This document shows, piece by piece, positions 18,508 through 27,112 of a stretch of DNA of 64,000 bases. A program made the position numbers and the translations under genes. The number at the start of each line of letters is the position of its first letter. Within the stretch, counting starts at the first letter, position 1. Below the pieces are notes generated by a model. It made no database searches. It saw nothing but the letters and a program-made list of their open reading frames with translations, and was not told the origin of the DNA. This DNA is from Vacuolonema iberomarrocanum LEGE 07170 (GTDB lineage: Bacteria > Cyanobacteriota > Cyanobacteriia > Elainellales > Elainellaceae), in assembly GCA_015207365.1 (NCBI GenBank), contig JADEXA010000017.1, forward strand, positions 1 to 64,000. The letters are read 5' to 3'.

Positions 18508-18551
18508 GTACCCAGCTAAGCCTTCAACAAGTAAGGCAGCTGGGTACTTTT
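18508..18551 (+). terminator. Intrinsic terminator after the acidic repeat gene
   Basis: GTACCCAGCT (18508-18517) pairs with AGCTGGGTAC (18538-18547). A second short stem, GCCTT/AAGGC, lies inside, and TTTT follows at 18548. It sits between two convergent genes. Confidence 0.75.
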
Positions 18552-18564
18552 GGGACATCGAGAA

Positions 18565-20568
18565 TCAAGCCGACTCAAGGAACTGAAGCCAGCGCACCAG
18601 TTCGACATCGTTGAGCAGAGCCTGCAATGGCTTTCCTGTACAAACCAACAAGTGATGCCGCAAGGTCGGTGCCGTCCAATTCAAACGAGCCAGATGGTAG
18701 GCGATCGCCTGCACAACCCCTTGAAACTGCTCTTGATGGGTAATCGGCCTATCCAAGCAATTGGTCTGATTCTTCTGAATAGGTATCTTCTCTAACGGTT
18801 CTACCGTTTTTACCCGCGACAGCTCACCAGAAGGTTTTGTAACCAGCGGCAGATCAGTTTGAATATCCTCAGCTTTTTTAGGAGCCCTATCAGCATCTGA
18901 TAGCGACTCAGAGGCGTCAAACTGGGCAAACCAGGCTTGTGCCTCTGCCATCAGGATCGCATCTCCTGAAACTAAATAGCGCTGCATGCGATCGCGGTAA
19001 GCTTCCTGCCACTGCGATCGCTGTTTTTGTATCAGTGTTGTTTGCTCAACAACTGGAACTGAACCACTAACATGCAAACAATCATCGTAAAAATTACACC
19101 CCGGCTCCAAAAGTTGGTGTTCGAGATCGCTGGAAGACTCTAGGAATCTAAGATTACGACCATCAGCCTCTAATAAGCTTTTAAGAGCTGGGTCGTAATC
19201 GTTTTCAGATTGCGACCCAGCCTTCATTGCAGTAGGAAAGTCGAAATTTTGGTGCTCAAAATTTTCTTCTTTAATTTCTGAAGAAATGGAATCATCGGTT
19301 GCAAGCTGCTGCTGTAGATATGTGGGATGCCAGAGATCGCGATGCCGATAGAGCGTTCCACCGCCTATGCCTTCTTGAACAAGCAAATGGAACCGAGCCG
19401 TTGTTGAAGTAGGAAAACGATTACCCTCAAACAGTTTTGCAACCGCCCTTGCGATGCGAGAACGTGCATCACTTTCCTGCTTCTGATTCCAGGAAATTTC
19501 TGTAGGTGATTGATCAGATAATCTTGCAAAAGCAATCTGATTTTTACTATGTCCATAGGGAAAATAGTGACTATTCTCAGCACAGCGAGCCCACTCCTCT
19601 GCTCGATCTTCTATTTCATGCTGGTGACAGCACCATTCTCGATAACCTGGCAATTGGCAAGCGACTCGGACAATATCATTAACTAACTGAGCACCTTCCA
19701 AAGGAGCACTCAGTCCATTTAGTAAATGTCCGAATATATAGGAGCGCATGGCAATGCGCCCGAGCAGTCGGTTGGTTTGTCCATGACCCGTCCAACCTTG
19801 CTCTATCTCCGTATTCAGATCATCTAAAAATTTACTAGCAGGCTGGGAAAGTCCTTGTTGAAAGCGCCGAGCTTGAGCCACTGTCTTTTGTAACATCTCA
19901 ACTTGCAGCTCATTTCGATTTGCAACCTGCTTCCAGCTCCGAGCCAACTCAAGCTGAGATGTAAATCGAGGACTCCAGTCTGCCGTTAGTAAGTAAGAGC
20001 CAGGTTCCTGCAAAGGTAGTCGGTGAGCCGCATACAGATTTGGAGTTTCATTTTGAGCATAGAGCTTGGGATTAGGAAACAATTCCAAAGAACCAGGGCT
20101 AACCCTAAACCCTGCCCGTTGCAGAAGCGTTTGAACGGCGAAAGCAAGATCCCAGGTTTTGTAGGGACGATCTAATGGAAAGTAAAGGTGGAGTCCACCG
20201 CTATAAGAACTCGTGCAGGGTAAAAAACTAACTAGCCCAATGGGTTCAAGAGCTTCGACCAAGCGGGCAATCGCAAGTCGGTCGTGTTTTGGATGATAGG
20301 GACTCGACACATCCACATCAATCATCAAGTACTGAGTCTGTGAACCAAAGCGAACGCCATAAAGATACTGGCCTTGGATCATCTGGCGATCGCTCAACGG
20401 ATAGCGGCTTTCTGTCTGCCAAGCAGGGCGCTGACCTGGAGCAGGGCGCTGACCTGGAGCAGGCCGCTCTGCCCAAATAAAATCATATCGATGAGGAAAT
20501 AACCCTAGATATGGATTGTTTTGTTCAGCAACAAAGGCGTAGGAAGCTGTATTCGGAGTTGTCACCAT
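18565..20568 (-). CDS. Primase-like replication protein (archaeo-eukaryotic primase fold suspected)
   Basis: A 667-residue protein from ATG 20568, which is preceded by GGAGG; the longer frame to 20676 is rejected. About residues 70-150 carry the features of an AEP catalytic core: YLMIDVDVSS (hydrophobic-DxD metal site) and, further on, SSYSGGLHLYFPLDRP (small-G-G-x-H motif), then a LELFPNPK block. The remaining roughly 450 residues have no domain I can name. A short tandem duplication lies near residue 40 (APGQRP twice). The gene sits beside the iteron origin and initiator gene on the opposite strand, as expected for plasmid-encoded replication primases. The family assignment is motif-based and tentative; a replication role is well supported by context. 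Confidence 0.6.
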   Translation of the reverse strand: MVTTPNTASYAFVAEQNNPYLGLFPHRYDFIWAERPAPGQRPAPGQRPAWQTESRYPLSDRQMIQGQYLYGVRFGSQTQYLMIDVDVSSPYHPKHDRLAIARLVEALEPIGLVSFLPCTSSYSGGLHLYFPLDRPYKTWDLAFAVQTLLQRAGFRVSPGSLELFPNPKLYAQNETPNLYAAHRLPLQEPGSYLLTADWSPRFTSQLELARSWKQVANRNELQVEMLQKTVAQARRFQQGLSQPASKFLDDLNTEIEQGWTGHGQTNRLLGRIAMRSYIFGHLLNGLSAPLEGAQLVNDIVRVACQLPGYREWCCHQHEIEDRAEEWARCAENSHYFPYGHSKNQIAFARLSDQSPTEISWNQKQESDARSRIARAVAKLFEGNRFPTSTTARFHLLVQEGIGGGTLYRHRDLWHPTYLQQQLATDDSISSEIKEENFEHQNFDFPTAMKAGSQSENDYDPALKSLLEADGRNLRFLESSSDLEHQLLEPGCNFYDDCLHVSGSVPVVEQTTLIQKQRSQWQEAYRDRMQRYLVSGDAILMAEAQAWFAQFDASESLSDADRAPKKAEDIQTDLPLVTKPSGELSRVKTVEPLEKIPIQKNQTNCLDRPITHQEQFQGVVQAIAYHLARLNWTAPTLRHHLLVCTGKPLQALLNDVELVRWLQFLESA

Positions 20569-20904
20569 AGATATCCCTCCAAGCACAGCCAAAGGGGATA
20601 CCCAACAGATCCAACAACCTGAGCTAGAAAAAATACAAAAAAACTCTGTGACCGCTTGATTGACAAGCGATCGCAATTGATAGAATTGAAACGCATATGA
20701 CTCAGCTCAACCTAAATTGAGTTGATGATTAATCTAATCTCCTCGGCAGACTGTGGCAAGGACGCTAGAGGAGATTTACTTTCTTGCACAAGCGGTTAGA
20801 ATCTTTACTCTCCTTAACAAATGAGTACTGAATAAGTACATGGGTACAAAAGCTAATGAACGTTAACACCGAATTTTTAGAATCTCAATAGCTGAAACAG
20901 CCGG

Positions 20905-21221
20905 ATACGCAGGAGTTACAGGTCATGCATACGGCGGAGTTATAGGCCAAAACTATACGCCGGAGTTACAGAGCCTGTGAAATTCATACGGCGGAGTTAC
21001 AGCCTAAAATCATACGCCGGAGTTACAGGCTCGATAGTCAAATAGCTTGGATTTTCGATAGCTGGATGTAGCTAGTTAGGCTTTTTATACGGCGGAGTTA
21101 TAGGCCAGAACTATACGCCGGAGTTACAGGCTAAGCGTTCACTATACGGGAAAGTTACAGGCTCAAATCGTACGCCGGAGTTACAGGCAATTTCTTCAAA
21201 AACGTACGCCGGAGTTATAGA
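20905..21221. repeat. Iteron array of ten 18-bp repeats: probable plasmid replication origin
   Basis: The consensus is ATACGCCGGAGTTACAGG, with starts at 20905, 20929, 20955, 20986, 21012, 21087, 21113, 21144, 21170 and 21204, all in the same direction. Two four-repeat blocks (20929-21029 and 21087-21187) have identical start-to-start spacing of 26, 31 and 26 bp, so the block appears duplicated. Variants alternate ACGCC and ACGGC; 21144 is the most diverged. The array lies directly upstream of the initiator gene at 21394. The AT-rich stretch at 20800-20890 is a possible unwinding region. I did not find a convincing DnaA box. The rest of the 20569-21393 gap holds promoters for the two divergent genes. 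Confidence 0.92.
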
Positions 21222-21393
21222 GCTTCAACCAGATCTGGGCTATTCAGCCACCTTAGATCTCCAAAAACACTAGGGATAGGACGTTAGTTGCGGCAAAAAG
21301 GCGATCGATCTCCCAGCTATGCTGCTAAGATTTGGGCAATTTGCACCAGGCTTTCTGGCGCGATCCTCTTAGCGTTTTGGGGTTAAGCGAACG

Positions 21394-22476
21394 GTGACTC
21401 AGACAATCAGCGATACCTTTCCCGTCGATGGACAACTGCTCATGGTATTACCTAGAGCAGGCGCATCTGTGAGAAATCCCGATCTCCAGTTTCCTATTCT
21501 GCGCTCCGATGATGATGGCTATTACCTAGAAATGCGGGTCGAGGCAGATCCCAAGGATCCTGCCGAAGTAGCTGTAACACGCCGTGTACCGCTAGAGGAT
21601 CTTTCAAACGAAGAGTGGGAAGACCTAAAGACACAGTATGCGCTGCTCGATCTCAAAACCTGCACTCACCAAGGTATTAGCAAAGGACTGGAAAAAATAC
21701 AGGATCGCAAGATCCAGCGGCTTTTCGTGGCCCTCCTCACCTTCCTAAATCCGCGCCAGGTTTCGATTGTGCTGTACCTCTATAAACTGGCGGCTCAACA
21801 AGGTAATGGCCCTCTAGTTCAGTTTCGCTCTAATGATCTGTTAGAAAGCTTGGGCTACACCCGGACAAAGGATGGTGGGTTTCCAGCAAAGCTGCGATCG
21901 CAACTCAACCGTGACTTGGTAGCACTGCACCGTACTGAACTCATCTTTGCCCAGTCTTTGCGCAAAGGCGACAGCATGGGAGCTAAGGTCACGATCAAAA
22001 GTGTCTTACGGATTCGTGGCTACGAAGTTGACAATGTGCCACGGGACTTTGATCTAGCAAAAGCAGCCGACTATACCTATGAATTGGCAGATGCCTACTC
22101 CGTGGCGCTAGAGTTTTTCGATGGCCCCAGCCGCACTGGTGACTATGTGCTCTTTGCCAATACCCTCGATATCACCCAAAAGCTAGGCAGCAATGCCAAA
22201 AGCGACTACAAAACAAAACTCCTGGTCTATATCGCCAGCCGCCTGAAATGGGATAAACCGGAAGATGGCCAGTACCTCAGCATTTCTAAGCAATACCTCT
22301 TCAAAAATATGGATTTGTTGGGAAGTAACTCGTCTCGCAACAATCAAATCTTTTGGCGAACGGTAGATGAGCTCAAGCAAGAAGACTACATCCTCGGAGC
22401 CCAAGAACTTCCTGGCAAACGCCGCTCTGCCTTAATCCAATTCCAACTCAACCCAGACAAACTCAAAAACTCTTAA
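21394..22476 (+). CDS. Plasmid replication initiator protein (Rep)
   Basis: A 360-residue protein starting at GTG 21394. I assign it as Rep mainly from its position 170 bp after the iteron array and next to the primase-like and partition genes. Composition fits: no signal or membrane segment, and alternating helix-rich blocks compatible with two winged-helix domains (KIQRLFVALLTFLNPRQVSIVLYLYKLA; VQFRSNDLLESLGYTR; YLSISKQYLFKNMDLLGSN). I do not recognise a named Rep family by motif. It would bind the iterons and probably repress its own gene. Confidence 0.75.
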   Translation: MTQTISDTFPVDGQLLMVLPRAGASVRNPDLQFPILRSDDDGYYLEMRVEADPKDPAEVAVTRRVPLEDLSNEEWEDLKTQYALLDLKTCTHQGISKGLEKIQDRKIQRLFVALLTFLNPRQVSIVLYLYKLAAQQGNGPLVQFRSNDLLESLGYTRTKDGGFPAKLRSQLNRDLVALHRTELIFAQSLRKGDSMGAKVTIKSVLRIRGYEVDNVPRDFDLAKAADYTYELADAYSVALEFFDGPSRTGDYVLFANTLDITQKLGSNAKSDYKTKLLVYIASRLKWDKPEDGQYLSISKQYLFKNMDLLGSNSSRNNQIFWRTVDELKQEDYILGAQELPGKRRSALIQFQLNPDKLKNS

Positions 22477-22543
22477 TAACGCTTGCCACCTCTTCTATAG
22501 GGCAGTTGGTACCCACCTACTGTATTTTCGTCTGCTATCAGTA

Positions 22544-22604
22544 TTTTCATTCATGTGCAGAATTAACTTTTCAGAGAATTCAGGATTCTGCATATGAATG
22601 AAAA
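22544..22604. repeat. Inverted repeat with CATTCATGTGCAGAA arms, copy 1
   Basis: Arms of 20 bp (22544-22563 and 22585-22604) pair with one mismatch around a 21-bp loop. The same core, CATTCATGTRCA, forms a second inverted repeat at 24825-24880. The element lies between the Rep gene and the nuclease gene and may act as a terminator or an operator. Confidence 0.7.
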
Positions 22605-22642
22605 CTGTTTCTGCATTGCTTGACACTGCCACTCGATGTCCC

Positions 22643-23692
22643 TTATTCGTTCTCTTGGTCTTCCAGCTCTGAAAGCGCAACCTCAATTTCTGTTTCGAGT
22701 TGCTCAATGGTTGGCAAACTCTTCTGCAAACGCTCTGGCATTTGATGTGTTGCAACGGCCATTGGTGTATTGATATTTCGCAAAGCGTACTCCGCGATCG
22801 TTTTGTCCTTAGACCTACACAAAACAATGCCAATTGTTGGATTGTCGTCTGGATGCCGTAGCAAATCATCTACAGCGGCGATGTAAAAGTTCATCTTGCC
22901 CGTATACTCAGGGCGAAACTCTGTGACCTTCAAGTCGATTACTACGAAACACCGCAACTTCAAGTGATAAAACAACAAGTCAATAAAGTATTCATTTCCT
23001 GAGACTTCTAGCCGATGCTGATTGCCAACAAAGGCAAAGCCGACTCCCAGCTCCAATAAAAATTCTCGAATATGCTCTACTAGGGCATTTTCGAGTTCCC
23101 GCTCCTGCACCGATTGGCTAACAGTCAGGAAGTCGAGGTGGTATGGGTCTTTAATGAGTTGTTGTGCTATGTCTGACTGAGTTGAGGGCAGCGTACGCTC
23201 GAAATTGGTAATAGCTCCGCCCTGCCGCTGGAATAACCCGCTTTCAATTTGCAGCACCAAAACATTGCGGCTCCAGCCATGCTCAAGGGACTGTTGAGCG
23301 TACCAGAGCCGTTGTTCTGGGTCTTTCAGTTTGTCGAGTAAGACCTGATTGTGTCGCCAGGGGATTTGTGCAGCGCTACGCTGCACAATTTGTTCGTCAG
23401 GATAAGCTTGAGCAAATGCTCGCATGTACTTCAGGTTGCGAGGGGAGAAGCCTTTCATATCCGGGAACTCGCGCTGCAAGTCTTGGGATAGCCGATCGAT
23501 CACCTTTGCACCCCATCCCTCTGCTTGCTGACGCGTCAGGATATCTTGTCCAATCTGCCAATAGAGCAGAATGAGTTCCTGGTTGACCGCGATCGCCGCT
23601 CTCACCTGCGCCGTACGAATCCGCGCCTTCAAGTCTTGCAAGAAGGCTGAATACTGCTTATCACCTGGGGAGAGAGAAGAGTGTTTGGGCAT
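22643..23692 (-). CDS. PDDEXK nuclease-domain protein, YhcG/DUF1016 family
   Basis: 349 residues from ATG 23692. The N-terminal DUF1016 part shows VNQELILLYWQIGQDILTRQ, WGAKVIDRLSQDLQREFPDMKGFSPRNLKYMRAF and PWRHNQVLLDKLKD. The C-terminal YhcG domain carries the nuclease-like motif FIDLLFYHLKLRCFVVIDLKVTEFRPEYTGKMNFY. Members are predicted endonucleases found on mobile elements and in defence contexts; a precise role is not established. Here it lies between the Rep gene and the partition operon and is bracketed on the left, with the reductase gene on the right, by a pair of related inverted repeats (22544 and 24825). Confidence 0.9.
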   Translation of the reverse strand: MPKHSSLSPGDKQYSAFLQDLKARIRTAQVRAAIAVNQELILLYWQIGQDILTRQQAEGWGAKVIDRLSQDLQREFPDMKGFSPRNLKYMRAFAQAYPDEQIVQRSAAQIPWRHNQVLLDKLKDPEQRLWYAQQSLEHGWSRNVLVLQIESGLFQRQGGAITNFERTLPSTQSDIAQQLIKDPYHLDFLTVSQSVQERELENALVEHIREFLLELGVGFAFVGNQHRLEVSGNEYFIDLLFYHLKLRCFVVIDLKVTEFRPEYTGKMNFYIAAVDDLLRHPDDNPTIGIVLCRSKDKTIAEYALRNINTPMAVATHQMPERLQKSLPTIEQLETEIEVALSELEDQENE

Positions 23693-23916
23693 TACTATGG
23701 CATACAATACAGAACCAAAGAGACAATCTTTAGCTTAGTACAGATGTTGTAAGGGAGCCTGCAAGTAGCGATTGCATCCAGCAACGTTCAGGCATCAAAA
23801 AACGATTATTCTTTAAAGAACCCTGTTTTCGACAGCTTCATCTTGGGTGACTCATATCTCGATGACACAGTACTTGACGGCATAGTAAAGCAGAAACGTA
23901 AAGAGAGAGGTTAACC

Positions 23917-24750
23917 ATGCGAACGCTGCAACTACCTTCTGGACAGTCTATTCCAGCTTTAGGAATGGGAACCTGGCGCATGGGCGAGCGAAGACGCGAT
24001 CGCCAGAGTGAAATCGCTGCCCTGCGTCATGGTTTAGATCTGGGCTTCTCTCTCATAGATACTGCGGAAATGTATGGGGAAGGGGGAGCCGAAGAAGTTA
24101 TTGCCGAAGCGATTACCAACCGACGTTCAGAAGTGTTTTTGGTCAGTAAGGTTTATCCACACAATGCTTCCAAGCAAGGAGCGATCGCCGCGTGTGAGCG
24201 GAGCCTAAAACGATTGCAGACCGACTACCTCGATCTCTATCTGTTGCACTGGCGTGGCTCTGTGCCTCTTGCTGAAACCTTGGATGCGTTGCAGACACTC
24301 CAGCAGCAAGGAAAGATCCGCAGCTATGGCGTTAGCAACTTTGATGTAGCAGATATGGAAGAGGCCATGCCGCTGCCAGGAGGCGAGGCGATCGCCTCGA
24401 ACCAGGTGCTTTATAACCTGCAACGGCGTGGGATTGAGGTGAATTTGCTACCTTGGTGTCGACAACGTGGCATCCCTGTAATGGCCTATTCACCTATCGA
24501 ACAGGGGCGTCTCTTGAACGATGCCACCTTGAAGTTGATCGCAAAAGAGCGAAATGTGACTACGGCCCAAGTGGCGATCGCCTGGTTACTCCACCAGCCC
24601 GATATAATTGTGATTCCTAAGTCCAGCAATATTTCTCATGTCGAGCAAAACTACGCTACGCTCAAGCTCAAATTGACGGAATCTGAATTGGACAGGCTAG
24701 ATAAGGCTTTCCCCACCCCTACTCGCGCTACACCTCTAGCTATGCTTTAA
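23917..24750 (+). CDS. Aldo/keto reductase
   Basis: A cytoplasmic NADPH-dependent oxidoreductase with a TIM-barrel fold. 277 residues from ATG 23917, preceded by AGAGAGAGG. The catalytic tetrad is complete: Asp48 and Tyr53 (LIDTAEMYGEGG), Lys78 (LVSKVYP) and His111 (LYLLHWRG). The C-terminal coenzyme-binding segment IVIPKSSNISHVEQN is also present. The gene is divergent from the nuclease gene. Its substrate is not predictable. Confidence 0.93.
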   Translation: MRTLQLPSGQSIPALGMGTWRMGERRRDRQSEIAALRHGLDLGFSLIDTAEMYGEGGAEEVIAEAITNRRSEVFLVSKVYPHNASKQGAIAACERSLKRLQTDYLDLYLLHWRGSVPLAETLDALQTLQQQGKIRSYGVSNFDVADMEEAMPLPGGEAIASNQVLYNLQRRGIEVNLLPWCRQRGIPVMAYSPIEQGRLLNDATLKLIAKERNVTTAQVAIAWLLHQPDIIVIPKSSNISHVEQNYATLKLKLTESELDRLDKAFPTPTRATPLAML

Positions 24751-24824
24751 GCTCAAGGTTCCCTAGATAATGAGAATAAGTTCGCTGTGACGCCAAAAGT
24801 TTCCACAACATTCTCATGTGACAT

Positions 24825-24880
24825 GCATTCATGTACAGAAAATCCATTCCCTTTATTATGAAAGATTTGCACATGAATGC
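24825..24880. repeat. Inverted repeat with CATTCATGTGCA arms, copy 2
   Basis: GCATTCATGTACA (24825-24837) pairs with TGCACATGAATGC (24868-24880) across a loop of about 30 bp. It is related to the repeat at 22544-22604. The 347-bp gap between the reductase and parB (24751-25097) otherwise shows nothing I can identify. Confidence 0.6.
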
Positions 24881-25097
24881 TTTAAATCAAGACACCTTGA
24901 TTGCCAGTGTTGTTAAACTTTTTAATTTCTTTAAAAATTGCTTACTGTTGCTGTGGGGTGTCTTTCGCGAAGCGTAACGCACATTTGGTCGATGCTTTCA
25001 CTTTGAGCGATCCCAAGAATGCTGACCTGTAGGAGAGGATGATCTAGTAAAGCTATGACGCAAAAACTCTTACGAGATCATTTATCGAAGTAGCGTA

Positions 25098-26153
25098 TCA
25101 CTTCGTTGCGATATAGTCTTCGATTTCTTGTAGTAATTGGCTAACTTTGGCAAGTTTCTTTTGAACGCGTGCGTCTCCCCCGGTCTTCATAAACCTCGAC
25201 TGCTGAATGCGCTTCCACTTGGCGGTGACGACAGCTGTCAGCGGTTGATTATCTTCCTCTTCGGTCTTCTGGGGAATGATACTTTTCCCGTTCGTAGAGG
25301 TTGGGGCTTCCTGAAATTGCTTGAGTTCAGTGATAAAACGGCGGAGTTCTCGCTTGCTTAGAGTTGCGCCCTGTTCGAGTAGATGATGGTGCAGGCTCTC
25401 TGGGCTGCGGGCAATTAGGAGTGCATTTGTGGGATTGACTTTTCCCCCTTCTACGGCATCGCGCAGGTAGGATGGCAGGTCTAACAGAGGTAATCTTGCA
25501 ACCAAACTGCCTAACTGTAAACCCAGAGAGTTAAGGATACCTTGAACCGTTTGGGGCTGACTGGCCTCGAAATCTGTGGTTTTGCTGTTTCCTACAGCGG
25601 CGTTGTTGAGGGAATAGAGCAGTCGACGAACGCTGGCTTCGTCCATTTCCAAACGTAGACGTAGCAGGTTCATAATCGAGATCGTCTGCTCCAACGGACT
25701 AACCTGTTCCCGCAGGCAATGGCTTGTCAGCGATCGCTCCAATGCCTTTTCATCGCTGATGCCCTCAAGAATGAAGCCTGGAATTGTGGATTTGCCGAGT
25801 TCCCTATGGCAGCGCCACCGCCTTTCCCCATCAATAATGCCAAACAATCCATCTGATAGCTGACGAACAAAGATGGGCTCATGCAGTCCGTTCTCTGCAA
25901 TTGATTGTTTCAATGCATCTAACCGATCGGTATCAAAATAGCTGCGGGGTTGATGGATGATCCGACCTTCATCATGGGTGGCAATCTTTAGTGGAAAGAT
26001 GCGATCCACCGGAAGGTCAAGAGTACCCTGACCACTACTGTCGTTTGCTATAGAATCTAATTCCTGCTTTAGGCGCTCGATTTCATCATCCTTTTGCGCG
26101 CTAATTGCTCCCTGCGCCATTGCAGTGATGGGTCGGCGGTTGCCTTTCGCCAT
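25098..26153 (-). CDS. parB: ParB-family partition protein
   Basis: A 351-residue DNA-binding CTPase-type partition protein. The ParB/Srx core runs from about residue 45 (LPVDRIFPL) through SYFDTDRLDALKQSIAENGLHEPIFVR and the GERRWRC box to SLTSHCLREQVSPLEQ, which corresponds to the ENxQR region in chromosomal ParB. A helix-turn-helix region and a coiled C-terminus follow. An N-terminal coiled segment (DDEIERLKQELDSIAND) precedes the core. It is translated from an ATG one base after the parA stop. It would load at the centromere-like sites near parA and recruit ParA for plasmid segregation. Confidence 0.93.
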   Translation of the reverse strand: MAKGNRRPITAMAQGAISAQKDDEIERLKQELDSIANDSSGQGTLDLPVDRIFPLKIATHDEGRIIHQPRSYFDTDRLDALKQSIAENGLHEPIFVRQLSDGLFGIIDGERRWRCHRELGKSTIPGFILEGISDEKALERSLTSHCLREQVSPLEQTISIMNLLRLRLEMDEASVRRLLYSLNNAAVGNSKTTDFEASQPQTVQGILNSLGLQLGSLVARLPLLDLPSYLRDAVEGGKVNPTNALLIARSPESLHHHLLEQGATLSKRELRRFITELKQFQEAPTSTNGKSIIPQKTEEEDNQPLTAVVTAKWKRIQQSRFMKTGGDARVQKKLAKVSQLLQEIEDYIATK

Positions 26154-26154
26154 G

Positions 26155-26952
26155 TCAAACCTCCACGATCATTTGTGCTATTTCTTCAAAGGCTTTGTTG
26201 ATTTCTTCTCCGGTTCGCCAAATACCTAAAGGTAAACCATTTGCAGATGCATTGGTGAGATGGGCGCTCTCTCGGATGGTGGGAAATTTGTGAATACCCA
26301 TTGACTTCAGTGCCTCCGGCAGCGATCGCTCTGGATCATTTCCCATGTTGTCTCGATGCATAGCCAGATCTTTGCGAAATCCATTGGGGCATACCCCCAG
26401 AATCTCTGGGGCGGGTTTTAGCCGCAAAACCTTGCGGGCATCGTAGATCCAATTCAGCAGCTTAAAGCCAGCATCAATATCCTTGTCAACTGGGCGAATG
26501 ACAACCAGGACATGGGTGCTGGCACTGAGGGCGACTTCATGAAACCGTTCAATCGTTCCAGGACAATCCAGCAGTAAAACATCATGGGACAAGGGATGAT
26601 CTTCTAAAGCATCGGCAAGGAGATACGCCCCACGAGGCTCTTTTTCTAAACGTTTTGCCGTTTGAGTGAGCACCAATCCCCCCAGAACAGCATCAATCCC
26701 CTCCATGCGATCGGGCCACACCGGGTACAAGGGATAATCCCCCGAAAAGCTAGTGTTTAGTACATGATCCAGGGTTTGCGCGGGCTCCGGTGGATCATCA
26801 AGTCCAGCAAACAACGTTAAAGACCCATTAGGGTCGCAACCCAATAAGCAAACAGATTGCCCTATGCGAGCGAGTTGATAGGCGAGATTAACGGCAAAGG
26901 TTGTTTTCCCCGTCCCTCCTGCATTCGACATGATTGCGATGCGCTTTTGCAT
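26155..26952 (-). CDS. parA: ParA-family partition ATPase lacking the signature lysine
   Basis: A 265-residue deviant-Walker ATPase that should pattern on the nucleoid and move ParB-bound DNA. The P-loop is MSNAGGTGKTT at residues 8-18: the catalytic Lys16 is present, but the ParA signature lysine (first residue of KGGxGKT) is Ala11. The DNA on the minus strand reads TCGAATGCAGGAGGG, so this is not a translation error. Other motifs are normal: LLGCDPNGS and LLLDCPGT (Walker B region). Loss of the signature Lys is known for McdA-type carboxysome-positioning ATPases, but the direct coupling to parB and plasmid replication genes favours plasmid partition. No long N-terminal HTH is present, so it is a short type-Ib-like ParA. 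Confidence 0.93.
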   Translation of the reverse strand: MQKRIAIMSNAGGTGKTTFAVNLAYQLARIGQSVCLLGCDPNGSLTLFAGLDDPPEPAQTLDHVLNTSFSGDYPLYPVWPDRMEGIDAVLGGLVLTQTAKRLEKEPRGAYLLADALEDHPLSHDVLLLDCPGTIERFHEVALSASTHVLVVIRPVDKDIDAGFKLLNWIYDARKVLRLKPAPEILGVCPNGFRKDLAMHRDNMGNDPERSLPEALKSMGIHKFPTIRESAHLTNASANGLPLGIWRTGEEINKAFEEIAQMIVEV

Positions 26953-26961
26953 TTCTAATTT

Positions 26962-27036
26962 CTAAAAGTCCAGGCTTTTACTATGATTTTGCCGCAAGAT
27001 CGATCGGATGAACCAACTAAAAGTCCAGACTTTTAG
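26962..27036. promoter_or_regulatory. Two palindromic CTAAAAGTC sites upstream of parA: candidate parS/operator
   Basis: CTAAAAGTCCAGACTTTTAG at 27017-27036 is a palindrome with 9-bp arms. A near copy lies at 26962-26981, about 10 bp upstream of the parA start codon. The spacing is 55 bp. A third relative is at 63093-63113. The position fits either a partition site or a ParA/ParB autoregulatory operator. Confidence 0.75.
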
Positions 27037-27112
27037 AAAAAAGGCTGAAATGAGGTGAAATTTTTGTTGCGAGTATTATGTCTAAGCTAAAATTCTCGCG
27101 TCTAATCCCCGA

